Assembly: GCF_041080625.1 (NCBI RefSeq)
Contig: NZ_CP163518.1
Coordinates: 4,960,001 to 5,024,000 of the forward strand
Length of the DNA: 64,000 nucleotides
DNA from: Streptomyces sp. CG1
Lineage (GTDB): Bacteria > Actinomycetota > Actinomycetes > Streptomycetales > Streptomycetaceae
Direction of reading: 5' to 3'
A program made the position numbers and the translations under genes. The stretch's first letter is position 1, and each line of letters begins with the position of its first letter. Shown piece after piece: positions 23,634 to 32,066 of the stretch. Under the pieces are notes generated by a model. The model saw only the letters and a program-made list of their open reading frames with translations, was not told where the DNA came from and made no database searches.

Positions 23634-24668
23634 ATGACCGAGACCCAGGGCAACGACGCGCAGCGGTATCCGCAGCAGCCGTACTACTCCGCTCCCGCCA
23701 ACCACTCCGCTCCCATGAGCCCCGAGTGGCCGCCCCCGCCGCCGTACGGGCCCCCGACGGCGACGGACGGCATGCCGGCACCCGAACCGCGGAAGAAGCG
23801 CAACCGGGGTCCGGTCGCCCTCCTCGCGGCCGTCGCGATCGTCGCGGCGGCGGTCGGCGGCGGCACGGCGTACGCCTTCCAGGAGCTGACCGGCAAGGAC
23901 ACGGTCGCCGCAGCCGGTACGAGCACCCATGTGGTGCCGTCCAGCAAGAAGGGCGATGTCGCCGCGATCGCGGCCGCGGTCAGCCCGAGCGTGGTCGAGA
24001 TCCAGGCGACCCTCAGCAACGGCTCGTCCACCGGCTCCGGCGTGATCATCACCTCGGGCGGCGAGATCGTCACCAACAACCACGTCATCTCCGGCGCGCA
24101 GTCCATCAAGGTGCGCACCAGCGACGGCAAGGGCTACACCGCCAGTGTCGTCGGCACCGACAGCTCCAAGGACCTCGCGCTGATCAAGCTGCAGGGTGCC
24201 TCCGGTCTGAAGCCCGCGGCCCTCGGCAACTCCTCGGACGTCCAGGTCGGTGACTCGGTCGTCGCGATCGGCTCCCCCGAGGGCCTGACCGGCACCGTCA
24301 CCAGCGGTATCGTCTCCGCCCTCAACCGGGACGTGACCGTCTCCACCGACGAGAGCCAGGGTCAGGGCCAGGGCGGCGACGGCAACTGGCCGTTCCAGTT
24401 CGGCGGCCGTCAGTTCAACGGCGACACGGGTTCGTCGACGACGACGTACAAGGCGATGCAGACCGACGCGTCCCTCAACCCCGGCAACTCCGGCGGTGCG
24501 CTGATCGATGCGGGCGGCAACGTCATCGGCATCAACTCCGCGATGTACTCGTCGAGTCAGCAGTCCTCGTCGTCCTCGGACGCGGGCAGCATCGGCCTCG
24601 GGTTCGCGATCCCGATCAACACCGTCAAGTCCGACCTGGCCAAGCTGCGGGCGGGCAACAAGAGCTAA
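23634..24668 (+). CDS. Membrane-anchored HtrA/DegP-like serine protease without PDZ domain
   Basis: A 344-aa protein with a Pro-rich cytosolic N-terminus, one membrane helix (GPVALLAAVAIVAAAVGGGT) and an extracytoplasmic trypsin-fold protease domain. Triad residues are His in TNNHVIS, Asp in SSKDLALIK and Ser in NPGNSGGAL. The chain ends just after the protease domain, so the PDZ domain usual in HtrA is missing. The neighbouring MprAB-like pair suggests cell-envelope stress control, comparable to mycobacterial MprAB-PepD. Confidence 0.9.
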   Translation: MTETQGNDAQRYPQQPYYSAPANHSAPMSPEWPPPPPYGPPTATDGMPAPEPRKKRNRGPVALLAAVAIVAAAVGGGTAYAFQELTGKDTVAAAGTSTHVVPSSKKGDVAAIAAAVSPSVVEIQATLSNGSSTGSGVIITSGGEIVTNNHVISGAQSIKVRTSDGKGYTASVVGTDSSKDLALIKLQGASGLKPAALGNSSDVQVGDSVVAIGSPEGLTGTVTSGIVSALNRDVTVSTDESQGQGQGGDGNWPFQFGGRQFNGDTGSSTTTYKAMQTDASLNPGNSGGALIDAGGNVIGINSAMYSSSQQSSSSSDAGSIGLGFAIPINTVKSDLAKLRAGNKS

Positions 24669-24700
24669 CGCTTCACCCCTCAGTCAGCAGGGAGTACGTC

Positions 24701-24961
24701 ATGATCACGAAGGTTTCGCACCAGATCGCCGTCCGCGGCCCCGCCGACATCCTCCTGGCCCTCTCGGTCTCGCAGGATCTGCACGCGCCCATCCCGGCAC
24801 CCCGCGAGCCCGAGCCGGCCTCCCGTACCCCCAAGCCGGCGCCCCGCGCGCCCGAGCTGTTCGTGACGACGTTCCCGGAGCTGATGGGTCTGCGTACCTC
24901 CGCCGCCCGCACCCGCCGCCGCAAGGTCCCGCTGAACCGCCTGACCGCGGTCCGCGCCTGA
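24701..24961 (+). CDS. Hypothetical 86-aa basic protein
   Basis: An unrecognised protein, starting [20 protein letters not shown], with a Pro/Arg/Glu linker and a basic C-terminus ([17 protein letters not shown]). ATG 24701 follows CAGGGAGT. It lies between the protease and response-regulator genes in the same direction, so it may be part of their operon. No membrane segment and no known domain. Confidence 0.55.
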   Translation: MITKVSHQIAVRGPADILLALSVSQDLHAPIPAPREPEPASRTPKPAPRAPELFVTTFPELMGLRTSAARTRRRKVPLNRLTAVRA

Positions 24962-25103
24962 CCCCGGGCGGTGTGCCTCCCGGCCCGCCGATCGTGGCAG
25001 ACCCCGCCGGTCGTGGCAGGCTGAGAGGCACCCGGCCATCCCGTCCATCCGCACCCCCATCCACCCGCACCCCATCCACCCGCACCCCGAGGAATCGCGA
25101 GCG

Positions 25104-25838
25104 ATGAGTCCCGCCGAAGGCGACCGTGACCCCCAGCGCATCCTGATCGTCGACGACGAGCCGGCGGTACGCGAGGCGCTCCAGCGCAGCCTCGCGTTCG
25201 ACGGGTACGACACGGAGGTGGCCGTCGACGGCGCGGACGCGCTGGAGAAGGCCACCGCCTACAAGCCCGACCTGGTCGTCCTGGACATCCAGATGCCCCG
25301 TATGGACGGCCTGACGGCGGCCCGCCGCATCCGCGGCGCCGGCGACACCACCCCGATCCTCATGCTCACGGCCCGCGACACGGTCGGCGACCGGGTCACC
25401 GGCCTCGACGCGGGCGCCGACGACTACCTGGTCAAGCCCTTCGAGCTGGACGAACTCTTCGCCCGGATCCGCGCCCTGCTGCGCCGCAGCTCCTACGCGG
25501 CCGCGGTGTCGGCCGAGGCCCAGGAGGACGAGGCACTGACCTTCGGCGACCTGCGCATGGACCTCGCGACCCGCGAGGTCACCCGGGGCGGCCGCCAGGT
25601 CGAACTGACCCGCACGGAGTTCACCCTCCTGGAGATGTTCATGGCGCACCCGCGCCAGGTCCTCACCCGCGAGCAGATCCTCAAGGCGGTCTGGGGCTTC
25701 GACTTCGAGCCGAGCTCGAACTCCCTGGACGTCTACGTCATGTACCTGCGCCGCAAGACGGAGGCCGGCGGCGAGCCTCGCCTGGTGCACACGGTGCGGG
25801 GCGTGGGGTACGTCCTGCGCCAGGGCGGCGCCGAGTGA
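25104..25838 (+). CDS. Two-component response regulator, OmpR family (MprA-like)
   Basis: A 244-aa regulator with an intact receiver (acidic pair in LIVDDEP, phosphoacceptor Asp61 in VLDIQMP, Lys in LVKPF) and a C-terminal winged helix ([32 protein letters not shown]). Closest in style to mycobacterial MprA. It overlaps the kinase gene by GTGA. Probable target: the protease gene upstream through the 11-bp repeats. Confidence 0.93.
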   Translation: MSPAEGDRDPQRILIVDDEPAVREALQRSLAFDGYDTEVAVDGADALEKATAYKPDLVVLDIQMPRMDGLTAARRIRGAGDTTPILMLTARDTVGDRVTGLDAGADDYLVKPFELDELFARIRALLRRSSYAAAVSAEAQEDEALTFGDLRMDLATREVTRGGRQVELTRTEFTLLEMFMAHPRQVLTREQILKAVWGFDFEPSSNSLDVYVMYLRRKTEAGGEPRLVHTVRGVGYVLRQGGAE

Positions 25839-27319
25839 GCAAGCTGCTGCGGCGGTACCGCGCGCTGCCGATCCGGGCCCGGCTGGCGATGCTGGTCGCG
25901 GCCGCGGTGGCGTTCGCGGTGGCGGCGGTCTCGGTGACCTGCTGGTTCATCGTGCAGCAGAAGCTGTACGACCTGGTCGACAAGGATCTGCAGACCTCCT
26001 CGCAGCATCCCGTGCGCGCCGGGCAGGTACTCGACCTGCTGGCCGCGTGCCCGCAGAAGCCGACGGAGTCCTCCAACGGCTGGCCGGGCCGCAACACCCT
26101 CTACTCGCAGTTGATCAAGGCGGACGGCACGACCTGCGTCTCGTCGACCTCCCCGGGCGTGGTGCGGACCACCTCGGCCGACCGGGCGATCGTCGGGCGC
26201 GACACCAGCCAGGGCGGCATCCTCCGCAACGGCACGGACACCGACGGCAACCCGGTGCGGGTGCTCACCATGCCGCTCGTGGTCGGCACGGACACCGGGG
26301 CCCAGGCGTATCCGGGTGCCGCCTGGATGACCGCCGTACCGCTCGCGAACACCGAGAAGACGCTCAACGACCTGGCCCTCGTCCTTCTCCTCGTCTCCGG
26401 GATCGGCGTCATAGGAGCCGGTGCCGCCGGGCTCGCCGTCGCCCGGGCGGGGCTGCGCCCCGTGGACAAGCTCACCGAGGCCGTCGAGCACGTGGCACGG
26501 ACCGAGGACCTGGCCGTCCGGATCCCGGTGGAGGACGACAGCGACGACGAGATCGCCCGCCTCTCCCGCTCGTTCAACTCGATGACCACCGCCCTGGCAG
26601 GCTCCCGCGATCTCCAGCAGCAGCTGATCGCCGACGCCGGCCATGAGCTGCGGACGCCCCTGACGTCGTTGCGGACGAACATCGAACTCCTCACCCGCAG
26701 CGAGGAGACGGGCCGGCCGCTCCCGCCGGAGGACCGCAAGGCCCTGCTCGCCTCGGTCAAGGCCCAGATGACCGAACTGGCCTCGCTGATCGGCGACTTG
26801 CAGGAGCTGTCCCGCTCGGAGAACCAGCGGGGCGAGCGCGTCCAGGTGGTGTCCTTCCAGGACGCGGTCGAGGCGGCCCTGCGCCGCGCCCGGCTGCGCG
26901 GCCCGGAACTGACGATCACGTCGGACCTGGAGCCCTGGTACGTCCGGGGGGAGCCCACCGCGCTGGAGCGGGCGGTCGTCAACATCCTCGACAACGCGGT
27001 GAAGTTCAGCCCCGGGAACGGCACGGTCGAGGTGCGGCTCACCAAGGGCGTCCTGACCGTCCGCGACCACGGCCGCGGCGTCCCCGAGGACGAACTCCCG
27101 CACGTCTTCGACCGCTTCTGGCGCTCCCCCAGCGCCCGCGCCCTGCCGGGCTCCGGGCTCGGCCTGTCCATCGTGGCCCGTACGATCCAGCAGGCGGGCG
27201 GCGAGGTCACCCTGTCCCCCGCGGACGGCGGCGGCACGGTGGCGACGGTACGGCTGCCGGGCGCGCCGACACCGCCGCCGGAGACACCGGAGACAGCCAC
27301 CGAGACGCCGGCCGGCTGA
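25835..27319 (+). CDS. Two-component sensor histidine kinase (MprB-like)
   Basis: A 494-aa membrane kinase with two membrane segments ([20 protein letters not shown] and [20 protein letters not shown]) flanking an extracytoplasmic sensor of about 140 residues. A HAMP domain follows, then the H-box [14 protein letters not shown] (phospho-His270), N-box [11 protein letters not shown], and G-boxes [10 protein letters not shown] and GSGLGLSIV. The start GTG overlaps the regulator stop. Forms a cognate pair with the regulator at 25104. Confidence 0.93.
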   Translation: MSKLLRRYRALPIRARLAMLVAAAVAFAVAAVSVTCWFIVQQKLYDLVDKDLQTSSQHPVRAGQVLDLLAACPQKPTESSNGWPGRNTLYSQLIKADGTTCVSSTSPGVVRTTSADRAIVGRDTSQGGILRNGTDTDGNPVRVLTMPLVVGTDTGAQAYPGAAWMTAVPLANTEKTLNDLALVLLLVSGIGVIGAGAAGLAVARAGLRPVDKLTEAVEHVARTEDLAVRIPVEDDSDDEIARLSRSFNSMTTALAGSRDLQQQLIADAGHELRTPLTSLRTNIELLTRSEETGRPLPPEDRKALLASVKAQMTELASLIGDLQELSRSENQRGERVQVVSFQDAVEAALRRARLRGPELTITSDLEPWYVRGEPTALERAVVNILDNAVKFSPGNGTVEVRLTKGVLTVRDHGRGVPEDELPHVFDRFWRSPSARALPGSGLGLSIVARTIQQAGGEVTLSPADGGGTVATVRLPGAPTPPPETPETATETPAG

Positions 27320-27334
27320 GCGGAGCCGCGCGGC

Positions 27335-27823
27335 TCAGTCCGGCTTCGGCAGGGTGCGCAGGTGCTGGATCTGGGTGCGGCTCAGGTCGTTCGCGCGGCG
27401 CATATGGCGGGTGATCGCCTTCAGTTCGTCCTCGCTGTGCTCGTCGAGCAGCGTCTGCCAGGTGCGGCCCAGTTCGTCCCACACCGCGGTGACGCGCGCG
27501 ACGCGCTCCGGCACTGGGGCGACCAGCACCCGGCGGCGGTCCCGCGGATCGGACGTGCGGGCCACATAGCCGCCGCGTTCGAGCCGGTCCACCAGCCGGG
27601 TGGCCGAGCCCGTGGTGAGACCGGTCATGTCGGCGATCTGCCGGACGGTGAGCGGATCGGGCTCGACGGTCAGCAGGCTCAGGGCCTGTACGTCGGTGGG
27701 GTGCAGGCCGAGATGGTCGGCGACGGCCTGGTTGAACAGCACGTAGGACGCGAGATAGCGACGCGACTCGGTCGACAACTCCTCGTACAGCCGGGCTCGC
27801 AGCGGGTCTGTCCCGTCCGCCAT
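27335..27823 (-). CDS. MarR-family transcriptional regulator
   Basis: A 162-aa MarR protein with recognition region DMTGLTTGSATRLVDRLERG and wing TSDPRDRRRVLVAP. ATG 27823 is chosen because GGAGG lies eight bases upstream. It is divergent from an NmrA-type oxidoreductase, with two identical palindromes between them, so it probably represses both. Convergent with the kinase gene. Confidence 0.88.
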   Translation of the reverse strand: MADGTDPLRARLYEELSTESRRYLASYVLFNQAVADHLGLHPTDVQALSLLTVEPDPLTVRQIADMTGLTTGSATRLVDRLERGGYVARTSDPRDRRRVLVAPVPERVARVTAVWDELGRTWQTLLDEHSEDELKAITRHMRRANDLSRTQIQHLRTLPKPD

Positions 27824-27844
27824 ATGGCTCGCCTCCAAAAATAA

Positions 27845-27889
27845 CTGCGTGACGCAGCGAAACTCCCGCTACTCTCCTGCGTGACGCAG
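27845..27889. promoter_or_regulatory. Two identical MarR operator palindromes
   Basis: CTGCGTGACGCAG occurs perfectly at 27845-27857 and 27877-27889, centres 32 bp apart, between the divergent MarR and NmrA-like genes. Each is a six-base inverted repeat around a central G. The first copy lies directly upstream of the MarR ribosome binding site. Confidence 0.75.
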
Positions 27890-27942
27890 CAAATGCGCCA
27901 CACAGCAACCCTACCCACCCGGACAGCCATCCAGGAGAGACC

Positions 27943-28809
27943 ATGCTCACCGTCGCCGTCACCGGCGCCACCGGCGCCCAGGGCGGAGCCACCGCCCGTG
28001 CCCTCTGGGCCGCCGGCCACCACGTCCGGGCCCTGACCCGCCGCCCCGACTCACCGGCCGCCGACGCCCTGCGCGCCCTCGGCGCCGAGATCCGCCACGC
28101 CGACTTCGACGACCGCGGCTCGCTCGACGCGGCCCTCACCGGCGCGGACGCGCTCTTCGCGGTCACGACCCCCTTGGGCACCGACACGGCGACCGAGGTC
28201 CGGCAGGGCAGAACCCTCGTCGACGCCGCCGCGGCCGCCCGCCTCGAACACGTCGTCCTGACCTCCGCCGCCCACGCCGACCGCGGCACCGGCATCCCGC
28301 ACTACGAGAGCAAGTACCAGATCGAGCGGCATCTGCGCACGTCCGACGTGCCCTGGACGGTGATCGCCCCGGCCGCCTTCATGGACAACCACACCACCGG
28401 CTGGACCCTGGCCGGACTGCGCGAGGGCGTCTTCGGCTGGCCGATGCCCGCGGACCGGCCCTTCGCCCTGATCCCCGCCGCCGACATCGGCGCGTTCGCC
28501 GCGCTGGCCTTCGGCCGCCGGAAGGAATTCGTGGGCCGCCGCATCGACATAGCCTCGGACACCCGCACCCCGGCCGAGATCGCGGCCACCCTCACCACCG
28601 CCACGGGCCACCCGATCACCCACCACGAGGTCGCCCTCGACCACGTCCGCACCCACTCCGAGGACCTGGCGGCGATGTTCGCGTACTTCACCACCACAGG
28701 CCTCACCGTCGACACCCCCGCTCTCCGCCGTGCCCATCCCGAGGTCGGCTGGACGACCTTCGCCGACTGGGCGGCCGACCAGAACTGGCCCGTACTGATG
28801 GGGAATTGA
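27943..28809 (+). CDS. NmrA-family NAD(P)-binding oxidoreductase
   Basis: A 288-aa atypical SDR of the NmrA/HSCARG group. The N-terminal dinucleotide motif is VTGATGAQGGATARAL, and later blocks are HVVLTSAAHADRGTG and VIAPAAFMDN. Related proteins are NAD(P)H-quinone or azo reductases, or redox sensors. Divergent from MarR and probably induced by its ligand. Confidence 0.85.
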   Translation: MLTVAVTGATGAQGGATARALWAAGHHVRALTRRPDSPAADALRALGAEIRHADFDDRGSLDAALTGADALFAVTTPLGTDTATEVRQGRTLVDAAAAARLEHVVLTSAAHADRGTGIPHYESKYQIERHLRTSDVPWTVIAPAAFMDNHTTGWTLAGLREGVFGWPMPADRPFALIPAADIGAFAALAFGRRKEFVGRRIDIASDTRTPAEIAATLTTATGHPITHHEVALDHVRTHSEDLAAMFAYFTTTGLTVDTPALRRAHPEVGWTTFADWAADQNWPVLMGN

Positions 28810-28810
28810 G

Positions 28811-28842
28811 AGTGACAGCGACTGACCGTTCCCGCTGTCGCT
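28811..28842 (+). terminator. Terminator hairpin after NmrA-like gene
   Basis: AGTGACAGCG (28811-28820) pairs with CGCTGTCGCT (28833-28842) over ten positions with one G-U pair, immediately after the stop codon. Confidence 0.6.
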
Positions 28843-28953
28843 CGAACGGGTGAGCGCACGTCATTTGCTCCGGTCACATCCACCGTCACGCCTACCGTGA
28901 TCGCGTTGCTTGTGCCGCTGCCACACCCAGCCCACACTTGAGGAGCTGCCACC

Positions 28954-29561
28954 TTGACCGCTGCCGACGCCTCGAACGAACCCGACCTGGACGAGGTCGT
29001 GTGGCAGGCGTGGAAGGCCATGGAACTTCCCGAGGGCTACCGTGCCGAGATCATCGAGGGAGCCATCGAGGTGTCTCCCACCGGACGCCTTGCACATGCC
29101 CAGACCGTCAACCGTCTCTCCGAGGCACTGGGGATCCATCTGAAGGACAGTGAGTACGGCGCGTGGATGGTCACGAACGTCGTCCATTGCCGAAGGCATG
29201 GATTCCGGACGGGTTTCTGGCTCCTCGGGAAGCAGAGCCCGTCCAGGACGAGGAAGGCTTCGGGATCGAGGCCTCCGCGGTCTCGATGGCCATCGAGGTC
29301 GTATCCCCCGGCCGGCGCAACCAAGACCGCGACCACGTCCGCAAACGCCGCGAATACGCCCGCGCCGGCATCCCCGTCTACGTGCTCATCGACGACTACG
29401 ACGGCCAGGGCGCCGTCACCCTCTTCACCGGCCCTCGTCCCGACAAGGCCGACTGGGAGGACATCCACCGCGTCCCCTACGGCACCGAGGTCACCATCCC
29501 CGAAGGTCCCGCCAAGGGATTCGTCATCGGTGAGGCCATCACCGGGCCCAAGCGGAAGTGA
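28954..29561 (+). pseudogene. Uma2-family endonuclease-like gene with a frameshift
   Basis: A DUF820/Uma2 (PD-(D/E)XK-like) gene split between two frames. The first frame gives the N-terminal part (WKAMELPEGYRAEIIEG to EALGIHLKDSEYGAWM). The C-terminal part continues one frame over (PKAWIPDGFLAPREAEP, AIEVVSPGRRNQDRD, EYARAGIPVYVLIDDYDG). The shift lies at about 29185-29200. The catalytic Asp/Glu-Val blocks are in the second frame. The TTG start at 28954 follows GAGGAG. It is either a pseudogene or a base error in the assembly. Confidence 0.75.
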
Positions 29562-29590
29562 GCGCATAGCGGCTCCGTAGGCTGGAGCCC

Positions 29591-30910
29591 ATGCCGGAAG
29601 ACTCTCCTCTGATCCACAGCTTGCGTACGGCCGTTGCCGCCGCACCCGCCGATGTGCCGCTTCGACTGCATCTGGCCGAACTCCTCCTGAGTGAGGGGCA
29701 GTCGGAGGCCGCGGTCACCGAAGCGGCCGTCGCCTTGCAGCACGCACCTGGGGACGCGCAGGCGCGGCAGCTCATGGCCCGCGCCATGGGCCTGCCTCAG
29801 CAGCCGGCGCCTCCCGAGCAGCCCGCCCAGCCGGCGACCGTCGAGCAAGTACCCCAGCAACCCTCCCCGTCGGTCCCGTCGGTCCCGTCGGTCCCGGCAG
29901 GGCAACGCTCCGGTTTCGACTGGAACGCCGCCGAAGAGCAGGTCGGTGATGTCGTACCACCGCGGTTTGTCGAGGCGGAGGCGCCGGTGCGGGCGGATGG
30001 GGGCGACGATCCCGGGGACGCCGAGGCCTGGGACGTCGAGAGGCCCGGGGGCCTGCGGCTCGCCGACGTCGGTGGGATGCAGGAGGTGAAGGACCGGCTG
30101 GAGGCCGCCTTTCTCGCGCCGCTGCGCAATCCCGAACTGCAGAAGCTGTACGGGAAGAGCCTGCGGGGCGGGCTGCTGCTGTACGGGCCGCCCGGATGCG
30201 GGAAGACCTTCATCGCGCGGGCCGTCGCCGGTGAACTCGGCGCGTCCTTCCTCTCCGTGTCGGTCAGCGACGTGCTCGACATGTGGACCGGCAACTCCGA
30301 GCGCAACATGCACGAGATCTTCCAGACCGCCCGTCGGCAGGCGCCGTGCGTCGTCTTCCTCGACGAGCTGGACGCCCTCGGCGCCAAGCGCAGCCGCACC
30401 CTGCACGGCGGCATGCGCAACACCGTCAATCAGCTGCTGACCGAGCTGGACGGCATCGACTCCGGCGCGAACGAAGGCGTGTTCGTGCTCGCCGCCACCA
30501 ATGTGCCCTGGGACGTCGACAACGCGCTGCGGCGGCCGGGACGGCTGGACCGCACCCTGCTCGTGCTGCCGCCCGACGCACCGGCCCGTGAGGCGATCCT
30601 CCGCTACCACCTGCGGGACCGGCCCATCGAGAGCATCGACCTGGGCAAGCTCGCCAAGGCCACCGACGGGCTCTCCGGCGCCGACCTGGCCCATGTGTGC
30701 GAGGCCGCCGCCGAGCGGGCACTGCTGGACTCCGCCCGGTCCGGGACCGTACGCATGATCGGGATGAAGGATCTGCTGGGAGCGGCGAAAGAGGTCGTAC
30801 CGTCCACCGAGCCGTGGTTCGCCGCCGCCCGGAACGTGGCGATGTTCGCCAACGAGGGCGGTATGTACGACGACCTCATCGGCTATCTGAAGAAGCGGCG
30901 CAAGCTGTGA
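29591..30910 (+). CDS. AAA+ ATPase with N-terminal TPR-like region
   Basis: A 439-aa protein. Residues 1-70 form TPR-like helices (LRLHLAELLLSEGQSEAAVT), followed by a Pro-rich linker and an FtsH/CDC48-type AAA domain: Walker A GPPGCGKTF, Walker B VVFLDELDALG, sensor LAATNVPWDVD and arginine fingers RRPGRLDR. The C-terminal helical lid follows. No protease domain is present, so it is probably an unfoldase or remodeller. It overlaps the TPR membrane protein gene by GTGA, and the two probably work together. Confidence 0.9.
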   Translation: MPEDSPLIHSLRTAVAAAPADVPLRLHLAELLLSEGQSEAAVTEAAVALQHAPGDAQARQLMARAMGLPQQPAPPEQPAQPATVEQVPQQPSPSVPSVPSVPAGQRSGFDWNAAEEQVGDVVPPRFVEAEAPVRADGGDDPGDAEAWDVERPGGLRLADVGGMQEVKDRLEAAFLAPLRNPELQKLYGKSLRGGLLLYGPPGCGKTFIARAVAGELGASFLSVSVSDVLDMWTGNSERNMHEIFQTARRQAPCVVFLDELDALGAKRSRTLHGGMRNTVNQLLTELDGIDSGANEGVFVLAATNVPWDVDNALRRPGRLDRTLLVLPPDAPAREAILRYHLRDRPIESIDLGKLAKATDGLSGADLAHVCEAAAERALLDSARSGTVRMIGMKDLLGAAKEVVPSTEPWFAAARNVAMFANEGGMYDDLIGYLKKRRKL

Positions 30911-32031
30911 GCACCGGACTGCACCCCGCCCTGGAGCGGGCCGACGTGCTCTTCGAGCTGCGGCGCTACGACGAGGCCAAGACGGTGCTCGGGCAGCGGC
31001 TCGCCGAGGACGCGGAGGACGCCGGCGCCTGGGTCCGGCTCGCCAGCTGCCATCTGGCCGCGGAGAACGAGGCGGACCAGGCACTGGAGGCGACCGAGCG
31101 GGCACTGGCCGTCGATCCCGGGCACGTCGGGGCGCTCATCCAGCACGCCCGCGCGCTGCGCGTGTGCGGCCGGTTCCTGGAGACCGAGGACGTCCTGCGC
31201 GAGGCCATCCGCCTCGCGCCCGAGTACTGGTACGGGTACGCGCTGCTCGGCAACTGGCTGTACCGCATCCGCTCGCTGCGGTTCGGGCAGGCCAACGGCG
31301 GCTCGGTCACCCAGGAGGCGTTGGCCGGCTTCCTCCGCGAGTCGGATGAACTGGCGCTCACCGCCATACGGTTGGCGCCTGAGGAGGTCTTCCCGTACGA
31401 GGTGCGCTGGGGCATCGCCAGAATGAGCGGTGACAAGGCCGTCCGCGACGAGATGGACCGGGCCATTCTCCGACTCGACCCCCACCACCCCGAGGCGCTG
31501 GCCCGGCGGACCGAGCAGGCCGCCGCCGCACCCGGGGTCAAGGCCGCCGAGGCCGCCGCCCTCTACGCCGACGCCCTCGCCGCCACCCCGCACTCCGCAC
31601 CCCTTCAGCAGGGCCTGGACCACGCCTCCTACCGGCTGCTGCGCGGGGTGCGCTGGATCGCGCTGCTCAGTCTGGGGCTCGCCGGTGTGCTGCTCGACCT
31701 GTGGACCAAGGACGGGCAGGTCCCGCGCGAGCTGCCCGTCTCCCTCGGCCAGCGGCTCTGGTACTTCGTGCCCGTCGGCGCCCTCTGGGCCGTCGGCGCG
31801 CTGCTGCGCTACCGCCGGCTGCGGACCGGCGTCCGCTACAACCTCCGCTCCCTGATCCACCGCCGCCGCTGGCCCCGGATCGTCCTCGCCCAGGCCGCCT
31901 GGGCCGTGCTGTGTGCGCTGGTCATCAGCCAGGTGCCGTGGTCCGAGCGGACCGTGCCGCGGATCGTCTTCTGGCTGGGGCTGGTGCCGACGCTGGCGAC
32001 CATCTGGTTCGACCGGAAGAGGACGACCTGA
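30907..32031 (+). CDS. TPR-repeat membrane protein
   Basis: A 374-aa protein with several TPR units in residues 1-220 (ALERADVLFELRRYDEAKTV, ALEATERALAVDPGHVGALI, DVLREAIRLAPEYWYGYALL). The C-terminal membrane domain has about four helices. GTG 30907 overlaps the stop of the AAA+ gene. It may anchor or present clients to the AAA+ partner at the membrane. Confidence 0.85.
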   Translation: MSTGLHPALERADVLFELRRYDEAKTVLGQRLAEDAEDAGAWVRLASCHLAAENEADQALEATERALAVDPGHVGALIQHARALRVCGRFLETEDVLREAIRLAPEYWYGYALLGNWLYRIRSLRFGQANGGSVTQEALAGFLRESDELALTAIRLAPEEVFPYEVRWGIARMSGDKAVRDEMDRAILRLDPHHPEALARRTEQAAAAPGVKAAEAAALYADALAATPHSAPLQQGLDHASYRLLRGVRWIALLSLGLAGVLLDLWTKDGQVPRELPVSLGQRLWYFVPVGALWAVGALLRYRRLRTGVRYNLRSLIHRRRWPRIVLAQAAWAVLCALVISQVPWSERTVPRIVFWLGLVPTLATIWFDRKRTT

Positions 32032-32066
32032 GAGCGCCTAGAGCGCCTGAGAGCACATGAGCGTCC

